A stretch of 52,843 nucleotides of DNA, from the NCBI GenBank assembly GCA_903873805.1, contig CAIQQB010000148.1, forward strand, positions 1 to 52,843. The letters are read 5' to 3'. This document shows, in pieces, positions 39,791 through 48,342 of the stretch. The position numbers and the translations under genes are program-made. How positions within the stretch are numbered: position 1 is the stretch's first letter; each line of letters opens with the position of its first letter. The notes beneath the pieces were generated by a model. That model saw only the letters and a list, made by a program, of their open reading frames with translations, was not told the DNA's origin and ran no database searches. The stretch is from an uncultured Opitutia bacterium. Its GTDB lineage: Bacteria; Verrucomicrobiota; Verrucomicrobiia; Opitutales; Opitutaceae.

Positions 39791-40963
39791 TCAGCGGTCG
39801 ACCTCGCCGAGGACGATGTCGATCGAGCCGAGGATGATCACCGCATCGGCGATAGTGTGGCCAAGGCACATGTCCTCGAGCACGGTGAGGTTGACGAACG
39901 AGGGCGGGCGGATGCGGTACCGGTAGGGGTTACCAGTACCGTCGCTGATGAGGTAGAAACCGATTTCGCCCTTGGGACCCTCGATGCGGCCGTAGGCCTC
40001 GCCGGCCTTGGGGCGGAAGGCGCGGATCTTGGCCTTCGAGTCAAAAATGGGGCCGGCCGGGATGTCGCGCAGGGCCTGCTGGAGGATTTTGACCGATTCA
40101 CGCATCTCGAGGATGCGGATCATGTAGCGGTCGTAGGTGTCGCCGTGGTCCCCGAGCGGCACGCGGAACTCGAAGCGCGAATAGAAACCGTAGGGCTCGG
40201 CCTTGCGGAGGTCGTAGTCAACGCCACAGGCGCGGAGCATGGGGCCGGTGATGCCGGCGCTGACGGCGAGCGCGGCCGAGAGGCGGCCGACGCCCTGGGT
40301 GCGGGCCATGAGGATTTCGTTGCCGGTGATGAGCGCCTCGTACTCGTCGAGGAACCGCGGATACTCCTCCGTCACCCGGCGAGCGGCATCGAACCACGCG
40401 GGGGTCGGATCCACCCGGCAGCCGCCGAAGCGCTGGTAGTTGCACATCATGCGGGAGCCACTGAGCGACTCGAACAGGTCGAGAATCTTCTCACGCTCGC
40501 GAAACGCATACATGAGCGGCGTGCCGCTGGCACCGGCATCCTGGAGCAGGAACCCGGCGAGGCAGGTGTGGTTGAGCAGGCGGGTGAGCTCGGCGAGAAT
40601 GACGCGCAGGTATTCGGCGCGGTCGGGCACGGCCTGGCCGGCGAGCTTTTCGACGGCGAGGGCGTAGGCCCAGTTGTTCGTCATCGAGCAGAAGTAATCC
40701 AGCCGGTCGGTGTACGGCATCGACCCGAGGTAGGTCGTGTTCTCGCCCAGCTTCTCGTGGTTGCGGTGGAGGTAGCCGAAGACGGGCTTGAGCTTCACCA
40801 CGGTCTCGCCGTCCAGCGTCACCATCATCCGGAAAACCCCGTGGGTTGAGGGATGGTGCGGCCCCATCGAGACCTCGAGCAGGTCGCCGTGAAACGCGTC
40901 GTGCACCGCGCGCACATGCGCACCGGCGAGCGGAGCCAGCGGACTGGAAGGGCTTTCGATCAT
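39791..40963 (-). CDS. nuoD: NADH-quinone oxidoreductase subunit D
   Basis: ATG at 40961-40963 overlaps the nuoC stop (ATGA) and gives 390 residues. Signatures of the 49-kDa subunit: [21 protein letters not shown] split by me as [10 protein letters not shown] and [22 protein letters not shown], and the tyrosine and histidine of the quinone head-group site (H in PSTHG, Y in PYTDRLDYF). The end, [14 protein letters not shown], is typical. The longer frame to 41128 overlaps nuoC and is not used. Confidence 0.95.
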   Translation of the reverse strand: MIESPSSPLAPLAGAHVRAVHDAFHGDLLEVSMGPHHPSTHGVFRMMVTLDGETVVKLKPVFGYLHRNHEKLGENTTYLGSMPYTDRLDYFCSMTNNWAYALAVEKLAGQAVPDRAEYLRVILAELTRLLNHTCLAGFLLQDAGASGTPLMYAFREREKILDLFESLSGSRMMCNYQRFGGCRVDPTPAWFDAARRVTEEYPRFLDEYEALITGNEILMARTQGVGRLSAALAVSAGITGPMLRACGVDYDLRKAEPYGFYSRFEFRVPLGDHGDTYDRYMIRILEMRESVKILQQALRDIPAGPIFDSKAKIRAFRPKAGEAYGRIEGPKGEIGFYLISDGTGNPYRYRIRPPSFVNLTVLEDMCLGHTIADAVIILGSIDIVLGEVDR

Positions 40964-41637
40964 GGTTGCGGGGCCTCCGCGGGTGGCGGTGCGACCGGGG
41001 CCGGCGCCGCGGCGGCGGCGTGCGCCTTCGCGCGGACCAGCACCTCGTCGTGCGCCGTCGGCTCCCACTCGTAGTCGTCCGGCTCGACGTAATCCTTGCG
41101 CATCGGGTGGTCCTTGAACTCGTCCCACATCAGGATGCGGCGCAGGTCGGGGTGGTCGGTGAAGACGATCCCGTAGAGGTCGAAGATTTCGCGCTCCTGA
41201 AACTCGCAGGCACGCCAGACCGGAGTGAGCGACGGCAGTGCAACCTGGTCAGTGCGGTTGCCGGTGCGCAGGCGGATGATGACCGGACCGGTTTTCAACG
41301 CCATGGAATAGAGGTGGTAGACCGCTTCCAGATAGCCGGGCTGGATGCGCTTAGTCTTCTGCTCCACGATCTTGGGCGCGCCGCCGGCGGGGTCGGGTAC
41401 GGAGACCTTGGTCGTTTCCACGATTTCCTTTTCCGGCCAGTCGACGCCGGTGGCGTTGGAACAGTAGTCGAGGCGCAGGACCGGATCATCGCGGAGGAAC
41501 ACCGCAATCGCCCGGGCGTTCGCCGGGTCGAGCAGGAGCGAATGCTGGCCGGAAGCACCGGGATTCACGACCAGCGTCACCGTCGCCCCGGGGAAGCGGG
41601 CGAGGAGGCGGTCGCGGATCTGTTCGGGTGTTTCCAT
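40960..41637 (-). CDS. nuoC: NADH-quinone oxidoreductase subunit C with Ala/Pro tail
   Basis: ATG at 41635-41637 gives 225 residues starting [17 protein letters not shown]. Signatures are [22 protein letters not shown] (shown here as [10 protein letters not shown] and HPDLRRILM) and DHPMRKDY. The last 25 residues are an Ala/Pro-rich tail, like that of NuoI. It forms the peripheral arm base with NuoB, D and I, and stops overlapping nuoD. Confidence 0.93.
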   Translation of the reverse strand: METPEQIRDRLLARFPGATVTLVVNPGASGQHSLLLDPANARAIAVFLRDDPVLRLDYCSNATGVDWPEKEIVETTKVSVPDPAGGAPKIVEQKTKRIQPGYLEAVYHLYSMALKTGPVIIRLRTGNRTDQVALPSLTPVWRACEFQEREIFDLYGIVFTDHPDLRRILMWDEFKDHPMRKDYVEPDDYEWEPTAHDEVLVRAKAHAAAAAPAPVAPPPAEAPQP

Positions 41638-41653
41638 AGTGCGCGGCGAAGGG

Positions 41654-42292
41654 TCAGGGCTTGTCCGGGCGGACGGGCGCCGGCGGCTGCCAGATGTCGG
41701 GATTCTTGGCCGGCTCGAGATCATGTGCCCCGAACTCCGGCACGGGATACTCGCAGGGATTGTCGGGCTGCTTGTTCCGGGGCACGTCGGGGCCGGTCAG
41801 CTTTTCGCCGCGCATTTTTTTCTGCAGTTCCATCAGACCGTGGAGGAGCGCCTCAGGCCGGGGCGGACAGCCGGGAATGTAGATATCCACCGGAATGAAG
41901 CGGTCGATGCCCTTGAGCACGTTGTAGCCCTGCTTGAACGGGCCGCCGGAAATGGCGCAGGCGCCCATGGCGATGCAGTATTTCGGCTCGGGCATCTGGT
42001 TCCAGAGGCGCACGACCTGCGGAGCCATCTTCTTGGTGACGGTACCGGAAACGATGAGCAGGTCGGCCTGGCGGGGGGACGGCCGGAAGACCTCGGAGCC
42101 AAAACGGGCGATGTCGAACCGCGCCATGGAGGCGGCGATCATTTCGATGGCGCAGCAGGCGAGGCCGAACTGCAGCGGCCAGACCGAGCGGCTGCGGCCC
42201 CAGTTGTAAACCTCCTCGATGCTGGTCAGCAGGATGCCCTGCCGGCGCAGCTCGTCGCGATCCTGTCGGGTGATGACGGGGGTGTCGCTCAT
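41654..42292 (-). CDS. nuoB: NADH-quinone oxidoreductase subunit B
   Basis: A 212-residue subunit that holds the N2 4Fe-4S cluster. Cysteines: GLACCAIEM (tandem pair), GACAISGG and [12 protein letters not shown] at 42290-42292 overlaps the nuoA stop (ATGA); an ATG two codons upstream is possible. The tail after about 170 is Pro-rich and longer than usual. Confidence 0.95.
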   Translation of the reverse strand: MSDTPVITRQDRDELRRQGILLTSIEEVYNWGRSRSVWPLQFGLACCAIEMIAASMARFDIARFGSEVFRPSPRQADLLIVSGTVTKKMAPQVVRLWNQMPEPKYCIAMGACAISGGPFKQGYNVLKGIDRFIPVDIYIPGCPPRPEALLHGLMELQKKMRGEKLTGPDVPRNKQPDNPCEYPVPEFGAHDLEPAKNPDIWQPPAPVRPDKP

Positions 42293-42660
42293 TTCCATTC
42301 GAGATGGCCGCGATGCCAGGCCCAGACGAGGCCCTCGGCCAGCAGCAGGATGAAAACGAGCATCGCCAGCAGCGCGCCCGCCGGCAGGCCGGTAAAGGCG
42401 ACGGAGAACGGCAGCAGGAAGACCACCTCGACGTCAAAGATCAGGAAGAGTATGGCATACAGATAGTAATGCGCCTTAAACTGGATCCAAGAGTCGCCCG
42501 TGGGGGCGACGCCACACTCGTAGATGGAGTTCTTCAGGGCCCCGGGCTTGGCCCGCTGAAACACCCGGGCCCAGAGGGCGGCCACCCCGATCATCCCCAA
42601 TGGAAACGCCAGCGCGACCGCGAGGAAGAGCAGAAGAACGGCGTTGGGGTGTTCGGTCAT
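42289..42660 (-). CDS. nuoA: NADH-quinone oxidoreductase subunit A
   Basis: A 123-residue membrane subunit, first gene of the operon. Signatures: [20 protein letters not shown] with the Cys of the TM1-2 loop, and [20 protein letters not shown]. The operon promoter should lie in the 102 bases upstream (42661-42762), which are AT-richer than the surroundings, but I cannot assign -35 and -10 boxes with confidence. Confidence 0.95.
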   Translation of the reverse strand: MTEHPNAVLLLFLAVALAFPLGMIGVAALWARVFQRAKPGALKNSIYECGVAPTGDSWIQFKAHYYLYAILFLIFDVEVVFLLPFSVAFTGLPAGALLAMLVFILLLAEGLVWAWHRGHLEWK

Positions 42661-42762
42661 GACGGGGTCAATAGATGCAGTGTGGAAGTGTCATAAATGG
42701 CAATATCTGCGTAGCAGCACAATGGCGAAACCCGACCATTTTTTGCCAAAAACCGGTCGTTT

Positions 42763-43230
42763 TTAGCCAGTCGGCGGGCCGGATGGAGGCCCGGCGGCGG
42801 TGGAAAAACCGCCCCGGATGGCGCAATTGAGCCAGGCGGAGACACCGTCGGCATAGTGTTCCTTCTTCCAAACCGGCAGGCGCGCCTTGGCCTCGTCGAT
42901 GATGTAGCGGCAGGCGCCAAACGCCCCGTCGCGATGGGCCGCCGTCACCCCGACCCACACGGCCAGATCTCCGAGTTGCAGGTGACCGGTGCGATGGACG
43001 GCCAGAGCGGCCACCAAGTCAAATTTTGCGCAGGCTTCTGCGAGGATGCGGGCGCCCTCCTTTTCCGCGAGGCCGGCATAGGCCTCATATTCGAGGGAGA
43101 GCACGGGACGGCCGTCGTTGTGGTTGCGCACCCAGCCCTCAAAGGTCGCGCAGGCCCCGGCGTGCGGATGCGCGAGGGCGTTCCGGAGCACGGCTAGGTC
43201 GATGGGTTGGCTGGAAATCTGGAAACTCAT
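42763..43230 (-). CDS. moaE: Molybdopterin synthase catalytic subunit
   Basis: ATG at 43228-43230 gives 155 residues. MoaE transfers sulfur from the MoaD C-terminus to cyclic pyranopterin. Motifs: GACATFEGWVRNHNDGR, LEYEAYAGLAEKEG, VHRTGHLQLGD and the catalytic lysines in LPVWKKEHYADG. It follows moaD by 8 bases. Confidence 0.95.
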   Translation of the reverse strand: MSFQISSQPIDLAVLRNALAHPHAGACATFEGWVRNHNDGRPVLSLEYEAYAGLAEKEGARILAEACAKFDLVAALAVHRTGHLQLGDLAVWVGVTAAHRDGAFGACRYIIDEAKARLPVWKKEHYADGVSAWLNCAIRGGFSTAAGPPSGPPTG

Positions 43231-43238
43231 GGTGAACG

Positions 43239-43481
43239 TCAGCCCCCGGCCACCGGTGGAATGAAAACCAGTTCGACCCCGTCGGTGAGCGATGCATCCC
43301 ACGGCGCGAACTCCCCGTTGATTGCCACCCGCAGGCGGTCGGCCGGGAGGGTAAAGCCGTGGCGGGACCGCAGTTCGGCATAGAGTTCGCCCGCCGTGGC
43401 TGCGGCGGTGGCGAGGGTCTCCTGCCCCACCCCGCGCTGCTCGCGCAACAGCGCGAAGTATTGGATGCGGACGGTTTTCAT
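43239..43481 (-). CDS. moaD: Molybdopterin synthase sulfur carrier subunit
   Basis: ATG at 43479-43481 gives 80 residues with a ubiquitin-like fold start (MKTVRIQYFALLREQRG) and the required C-terminal Gly-Gly (FIPPVAGG), which is thiocarboxylated. It pairs with MoaE. A longer frame to 43541 adds a non-homologous N-terminus. Confidence 0.93.
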   Translation of the reverse strand: MKTVRIQYFALLREQRGVGQETLATAAATAGELYAELRSRHGFTLPADRLRVAINGEFAPWDASLTDGVELVFIPPVAGG

Positions 43482-43493
43482 GCCCGAGTTAGC

Positions 43494-43610
43494 CACAAAA
43501 GGGCACCCGGGGCACAAGCACCAAAATCGGAGGTGCGCCAACCAAGCTGCGTTTCATCAGTTGAAAACAGACCGCTTCGCAGTCTTTGGCTTTGTGCTGT
43601 TTGTGGCCAC
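43494..43610. repeat. Imperfect inverted repeat between moaD and moaC
   Basis: A GCCACAAA plus GCACAA unit at the left (43494-43529) is mirrored by TTGTGC plus TTTGTGGCC at the right (about 43592-43609). This noncoding 133-base spacer shows no gene and may hold a dispersed repeat. Confidence 0.45.
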
Positions 43611-43614
43611 GTAT

Positions 43615-44100
43615 TCAGCCCACACGATAGTCACGCTTTCCGCCGGTCTTCTCGATCAGGCGGACTTCCTTGATGACGATGTCGTGGCTGACGGCCTTGC
43701 CCATGTCGTAGAGTGTGAGCGCGGCGACGGTCGCGCCGGTGAGCGCCTCCATCTCGACCCCCGTCTTGGCGTGGCAGGCGACCCGGCAGTGAATCGTCAC
43801 GTCGATGGCGCCGGCGGCGTCGGCAAGCCCGGGCTTGAGTTCGAGCTGGCAATCCTCGAGCGGCAGCGGATGGCAGAGCGGGATGAGGTCGCCGGTGCGC
43901 TTGGCGGCCATTACCCCGGCGAGGCTGGCGGTCTGGAAGACGGGGCCCTTTTTGCCGATGATTTCATGGTTGGCGATTAGCCGGGCGAGTTCGGGGGGCA
44001 GGTGGACAACCGCGACGGCATGGGCGGTGCGGGCGGTCGGGGCCTTGCCGCCAACGTCGACCATCGCGGGCTGGTTCTTGGCGTCGAGGTGGGAAAGCAT
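43615..44100 (-). CDS. moaC: Cyclic pyranopterin monophosphate synthase
   Basis: ATG at 44098-44100 gives 161 residues. MoaC acts after MoaA to close the pyranopterin ring. Motifs: MVDVGGKAPTARTAHA, AAKRTGDLIPLCHPLPLEDC (active-site His), CHAKTGVEMEALTG and LYDMGKAV with the catalytic Lys. The frame runs upstream to 44379 in noncoding repeat-rich DNA. Confidence 0.95.
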   Translation of the reverse strand: MLSHLDAKNQPAMVDVGGKAPTARTAHAVAVVHLPPELARLIANHEIIGKKGPVFQTASLAGVMAAKRTGDLIPLCHPLPLEDCQLELKPGLADAAGAIDVTIHCRVACHAKTGVEMEALTGATVAALTLYDMGKAVSHDIVIKEVRLIEKTGGKRDYRVG

Positions 44101-44275
44101 GGCGCGCACTCTGGCGCGCCAACCTCCAAGATTCAACGCCCAACATTCAACGTTCAGCGTTGGGCTTGGCCGGAAATCGCCCGGTCGGTCAGCGTTCCTT
44201 TGGTGGCACGCTTCGGGAGAAGCGGGAACTTGAACGCAATGCGGTCGCCCACCGAAAGGGGACCGGCCTTCCCGC

Positions 44276-45487
44276 TCACTCCCAAGCCCAGAACTGCGCA
44301 ACGGTGCCGGCGGGAACTTCGGCGGGGCCGGGCGGCAGCTCGACGAAGCCGTCGGTGCCGACCAGCTCCGCGAAATCACCCGAGGTGTTGCAGGCGACGG
44401 CCGTGGCCGTGCGGCGGCCGTCGGGCGCGGTGGCGAGTTTCACGGCGTTGAAGCGGGTGAACTGTGCGTGTCCGGGAACGGCGTTGGCCAGCGCCACCCA
44501 GTCGGCGCGGGCAGGCGCGGCGCCGAGCATGTGGGTGAGCGCGGGCAAGACATAGCGGTGCAGGCCGATGCAGGCCGACACGGGGTTGCCGGGCAGCGCA
44601 AAAACGGGCGTGTGGCGCGGGCTGACGCCGAACCAGAACGGCTTGCCGGGGCGCTGGGCGATGCCGTGGATTTTCTTTTCCACGCCGAGCGCGGCCAGCG
44701 CGGCGGGCACAAAGTCGAATTTGCCCTTGGACACACCGCCGGTGAGCAGGACCACATCAAACTCCGCAATGAGGCGGCGCAGCGACGACTCGACCTCGTG
44801 CCGGAGGTCGCGCAAGTGAAACCGTTCCACGCGCGCGGTGAGCCCGCTGGTGAGCAGGGCCGCGCGCAGGGCGTAGTCGTTGGATTTGCGCACCTGGTGC
44901 GGTGCGACGGCCGTCGAATCCACCTCGACGAGCTCATCGCCCGTGGCCACGACCGCCACACTGGGGCGCATCGCCACCGGGAGCACGGCCGCGCCGCAGG
45001 CGGCGGCCACCGCGATCTCGCGCGCGGTCAGACGCACGCCGGCGGGAACGATGGTGGCGCCGGCGGTGTAATCCGAGGCGCGGGCGTGGACGCACTGCCC
45101 GGGCCAGGGCGCAACGGACAAGGTCACCCCTTGGGTGGCTTTGTCATGGGCGGTCTCCTCGTGAGGCACGACGCAGTCGGCGCCGGCCGGGAGCACCGCG
45201 CCGGTCATAATTTCAACGCACTCGTTGGGCTCGCGCATGGTGAGCGGCACCATGCCGGCCCCTTGGGTGCCGATGATGCGGAAGCAGCGCGTGCCCGCGG
45301 TCCACGCGGCGCTGGCGAGCGCAAAGCCGTCCATGGTCACGCGGTCGAACGGCGGCAGGTCACGGTCGGCCTTGATCGGGGCGCGCAAGACCCGGCCGTG
45401 CGCCTGGAGCAGCGGACAGTCCTCGGTGGGCAGGACGCGGCTGGCGGCAAGGATGATGCGCTCGGCTTCGGCGGGGGTGGGCAGCAT
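44276..45487 (-). CDS. moeA: Molybdopterin molybdenumtransferase
   Basis: A 403-residue enzyme that inserts molybdate into adenylylated molybdopterin. Motifs: LPPFDRVTMDGFAL, IMTGAVLPAGADCVVPHEET, VAVVATGDELVE, LLTGGVSKGKFDFV and FALPGNPVSACI. It lies upstream of moaC on the same strand, with 175 repeat-bearing bases between. Confidence 0.94.
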   Translation of the reverse strand: MLPTPAEAERIILAASRVLPTEDCPLLQAHGRVLRAPIKADRDLPPFDRVTMDGFALASAAWTAGTRCFRIIGTQGAGMVPLTMREPNECVEIMTGAVLPAGADCVVPHEETAHDKATQGVTLSVAPWPGQCVHARASDYTAGATIVPAGVRLTAREIAVAAACGAAVLPVAMRPSVAVVATGDELVEVDSTAVAPHQVRKSNDYALRAALLTSGLTARVERFHLRDLRHEVESSLRRLIAEFDVVLLTGGVSKGKFDFVPAALAALGVEKKIHGIAQRPGKPFWFGVSPRHTPVFALPGNPVSACIGLHRYVLPALTHMLGAAPARADWVALANAVPGHAQFTRFNAVKLATAPDGRRTATAVACNTSGDFAELVGTDGFVELPPGPAEVPAGTVAQFWAWE

Positions 45488-45568
45488 GGGCGGACGGGCG
45501 ATGCGGGAAAAGTTGGGCGACGCGGCACGCGGTGGCCAGCGCGCATTTTATGAACCGTATTTTGGTAT

Positions 45569-45590
45569 GGACGCCACTCCACTGGCGTCC
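45569..45590. repeat. Palindromic repeat GGACGCCA
   Basis: Perfect 8-bp stem GGACGCCA / TGGCGTCC with a 6-base loop. It lies 3 bases from a second palindrome (45594-45617), in the 227 bases between moeA and the small divergent gene. Confidence 0.7.
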
Positions 45591-45593
45591 GCG

Positions 45594-45617
45594 GACGGCT
45601 CGGAGAGCCGCCCCTAC
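45594..45617 (-). repeat. GTAG-type palindromic repeat
   Basis: On the minus strand: GTAGGGGCGGCTC, loop TCC, GAGCCGTC. It has an 8-bp stem with one G-T pair and the same leader as the other copies. Confidence 0.7.
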
Positions 45618-45714
45618 CCGCAGGCAAACAGCCTTGTCTCCCGCATTGCGCAAGCCGATCCTCGGCCGACCGCATTCGCAAGCCACACCGCGCAAAACTA
45701 ATTAATCCCACGCG

Positions 45715-46065
45715 ATGCTTTTATCCGAAAAGATTGTAATGATCGCAGCAGGCATTCTCGCTCTGCCATTGTTCATCATTGTCCACAACGTTTTGAATAA
45801 TTGTTGTGTGCAGCATGCGTGGAAATATTGCCGGAAGAAAAATTACAAAGTGCAAAAATGGAAGTGTGACCCGGAATTCGATGCGTCAGGTAAAACTGAA
45901 TTTAGCGTTGTTGCGCTTGATTGTCTTGATGGGCAGGGGCAGCGGCGATTGGTAAAGTTGTTGGTCTGGGTTTTTGGTGTTCGCAAGTTGCTTAGCGATG
46001 AAAAGTGGCCTGAGTCGCAGGATGAAAAAGCTTCGCCGTCTTTACACGAACCTATGACCGAATGA
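45715..46065 (+). CDS. Small membrane-anchored protein of unusual composition
   Basis: A 116-residue protein with an N-terminal span (MIAAGILALPLFIIVHNVL) and a soluble domain with Cys and Lys/Trp. It is unlike its neighbours in base use: AT-rich with codons such as TTT and AAA in a GC-rich genome. Its stop overlaps the moaA start by ATGA, so it is cotranslated with moaA. I do not recognise a family. Low GC content suggests recent transfer or relaxed constraint. Confidence 0.6.
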   Translation: MLLSEKIVMIAAGILALPLFIIVHNVLNNCCVQHAWKYCRKKNYKVQKWKCDPEFDASGKTEFSVVALDCLDGQGQRRLVKLLVWVFGVRKLLSDEKWPESQDEKASPSLHEPMTE

Positions 46066-47078
46066 GCGACCTCCGCGACCAGTTCAACCGTCCGCTGCGC
46101 GATCTGCGCATCTCGGTCACGGACCGGTGCAACTTCCGCTGCCCCTACTGCATGCCGGCGGAGGTGTTCGGGCCGGGCTATGCGTTTCTCAAGGATCCGC
46201 AGCTGATGACCCTGCCGGAAATCGTCCGGATCGCCCGGGCCTTTGTCGCCCTCGGCGTGGAGAAGATCCGCCTGACCGGCGGCGAGCCGTTGCTGCGGGC
46301 CGACGTGCCGGATCTCGTCCGCGCGCTCAAGCAGGAGCTGGGCGTGCCCGATGTGGCGCTGACGACCAACGGTTGGCTGCTCGAAAAACGCGCGGCCGAG
46401 CTGCGCGCCGCCGGCCTCGACCGGATCAACGTCTCCCTCGACTCGCTCGACCCCGCTACCGCGGGCCGGATGAACGGCCTCGGCTTCTCCACCGACCGCG
46501 TGCTGCGCGGCATCGCGGCCGCCAGCGCCGCCGGCCTCGCGGTCAAGCTCAACATGGTCGTGCAGCGCGGCGTCAACGACGGCGACGTTCTTCCGCTGGC
46601 AGAGTTCGCGCGGGCGCGGCGGCACACGCTGCGGTTCATCGAGTTCATGGACGTGGGCAACACCAACCACTGGTCAGCCACGCAGGTGGTGCCGGCCCGC
46701 GAGATCGTGGAACGGCTCGCGGCGAAGTGGCCGCTCAAGCCCGTCGGCCCGGCCTACCGCGGCGAAGTGGCGGCGCGCTACCGCTATTGCGACGGGGCCG
46801 GCGAAATCGGGCTGATCTCCTCCGTCACCGAACCGTTCTGCAGGGACTGCCACCGCGCCCGGCTCTCGGCCGACGGGAAGATCTACACCTGCCTGTTCAC
46901 CGCGCTCGGCTGGGATGTGCTGGGCGCGCTGCGCGCCGGGGTGGACGACAACGAGCTGCGCGCCTATGTCGGCCGCGTCTGGGGCGGCCGGCTGGACCGC
47001 TACAGTGACGAACGCGCTGAGCTGCTCGCGCGCGGCGAACTGCGCCCCAAGGTCGAGATGAGCTACATCGGCGGCTGA
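46062..47078 (+). CDS. moaA: GTP 3',8-cyclase
   Basis: A 338-residue radical-SAM enzyme that starts molybdopterin synthesis from GTP. The N-terminal cluster cysteines are C23, C27 and C30 (DRCNFRCPYC); RLTGGEPLLR is the SAM-binding segment. The second cluster is near FCRDCHRARLSADGKIYTCLF, and the C-terminal GG completes the active site. It reads opposite to the rest of the moa/moe cluster. Confidence 0.95.
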   Translation: MSDLRDQFNRPLRDLRISVTDRCNFRCPYCMPAEVFGPGYAFLKDPQLMTLPEIVRIARAFVALGVEKIRLTGGEPLLRADVPDLVRALKQELGVPDVALTTNGWLLEKRAAELRAAGLDRINVSLDSLDPATAGRMNGLGFSTDRVLRGIAAASAAGLAVKLNMVVQRGVNDGDVLPLAEFARARRHTLRFIEFMDVGNTNHWSATQVVPAREIVERLAAKWPLKPVGPAYRGEVAARYRYCDGAGEIGLISSVTEPFCRDCHRARLSADGKIYTCLFTALGWDVLGALRAGVDDNELRAYVGRVWGGRLDRYSDERAELLARGELRPKVEMSYIGG

Positions 47079-47126
47079 GGCGGGGCAGGATTTTGCTGGG
47101 AATACGGTCCATTCTCACCACCGACC

Positions 47127-47165
47127 CCCACGAACATGTCAACTATTAGTTGACGTGTTAGTGGG
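47127..47165. repeat. 39-base palindrome, copy 1 (downstream of moaA)
   Basis: A 17-bp imperfect stem (arms CCCACGAACATGTCAAC and GTTGACGTGTTAGTGGG) with loop TATTA. It lies between the convergent moaA and PIG-L genes. A near-identical copy is at 48232-48270. It may work as a bidirectional terminator or be a small mobile palindrome. Confidence 0.85.
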
Positions 47166-47263
47166 AAGGGAACCCATTCCCTAGAGGGTTAATCAGTGGT
47201 GTTTCAGGTTCCGCGGCCGGATCCCCGACCGACCGCTCAACCAAACTTTCCCGAGCGCGGACT

Positions 47264-48112
47264 TCAGGCGAATTTCTTCAGCCTGGCGGCCACCTCGGCC
47301 CGCAGACGGTCGAGATGGGCCAGCGTGAAGGCGGCGACGTCGAGGGCCGGATCCGCCACCAAAGGGGTCAGGTCCATCGCCCAGGTGATGCCGGCGAACG
47401 CGTCGGTCGCGTGCGAAGTGTGGAACGTGGCGTGGGCGGCGCGGCGACCGAGCGTGGCCAGGTCGTAGCGTTTGCCGCCGGCAATCTGGGAATCGAACAC
47501 CTGGAGCAGCTCCGCCGCGAGTGCGGGCCGGCGGCCGGAGTCGAGCGCGATTTTGTCCGTCTCCGTGAGCCAGTCGAGATCGCGCCAGACCTCGCAGCCC
47601 AGCACGCGGCCGGGCCGTCGGGCCGGCGGCAGCGCCCGCAACGCCTCCAGGCAGCGCAGGAACACAGCGACGTGCGTGTCGTGCTTGTCGGCCGGATTGT
47701 GAAGATAAACCACCGCCGGCGAGCAACCCGTGAAAATCTTTTCCAAATCAGCCTGCACCGCGGCCGAACCGGCGGTCTTCACATCCGCACTCGGGTGGGC
47801 GAGCTGGATCTGGATCGCGTAGCCGCCGATTTGCGCGGCGCGGCGTTGCTCGGCCCGCCGCTCGGCCTGCATCTGTACATCCGTCTGACCGGCGTACGGG
47901 CCGGTTCGCGGCGAACCCGCCCCGTCGGTCACCACCACACCGCCAAAACCGCGGCCGGGGGCGTCGAGACAGTCACAAATGCCCGCGTGGGCCATGATTT
48001 CGATGTCGTCCTGGTGCGCGGCCACGCACAGGTGCGTCACGCGCGCGAGCGCGGCCGCCGGCTCGGCGCCGTCCGGCACAAACACATCGGCCTCAGGGGA
48101 GGAGAACTTCAT
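47264..48112 (-). CDS. PIG-L family deacetylase
   Basis: A 282-residue LmbE-like protein. The zinc site is AAHQDDIEIMAHAG (AH-x-DD) with the second histidine pair in HNPADKHDTHVAV. It probably removes an N-acetyl group from a sugar or a thiol precursor; the substrate cannot be named. It lies between the two palindrome copies and ends 151 bases before the nucleotidyltransferase gene, which reads the same way. Confidence 0.88.
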   Translation of the reverse strand: MKFSSPEADVFVPDGAEPAAALARVTHLCVAAHQDDIEIMAHAGICDCLDAPGRGFGGVVVTDGAGSPRTGPYAGQTDVQMQAERRAEQRRAAQIGGYAIQIQLAHPSADVKTAGSAAVQADLEKIFTGCSPAVVYLHNPADKHDTHVAVFLRCLEALRALPPARRPGRVLGCEVWRDLDWLTETDKIALDSGRRPALAAELLQVFDSQIAGGKRYDLATLGRRAAHATFHTSHATDAFAGITWAMDLTPLVADPALDVAAFTLAHLDRLRAEVAARLKKFA

Positions 48113-48231
48113 CGGCCCGACACTGATGACAGGATTTGCCGCGGATAAAAATCAAAATCACTCCCGCTGCCGGTACCGCACCGCACAATCAGCCGGCATC
48201 CGAAAGTGCTGCCGATTCCAAGGCTTACCGT

Positions 48232-48270
48232 CCCACGAACATGTCAACTATTGGTTGACGTGTTCGTGGG
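48232..48270. repeat. 39-base palindrome, copy 2
   Basis: Arms CCCACGAACATGTCAAC and GTTGACGTGTTCGTGGG, loop TATTG. Compared with copy 1 the stem has one better base pair and the loop one change. It lies between the nucleotidyltransferase stop and the PIG-L start. Confidence 0.85.
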
Positions 48271-48342
48271 ACATCGGCGGGAAGACGGTTGGCGATGATC
48301 AGAATCCGCCGCGTTGGGCGGGCGGCAGTTTGGGTCGCGGAC

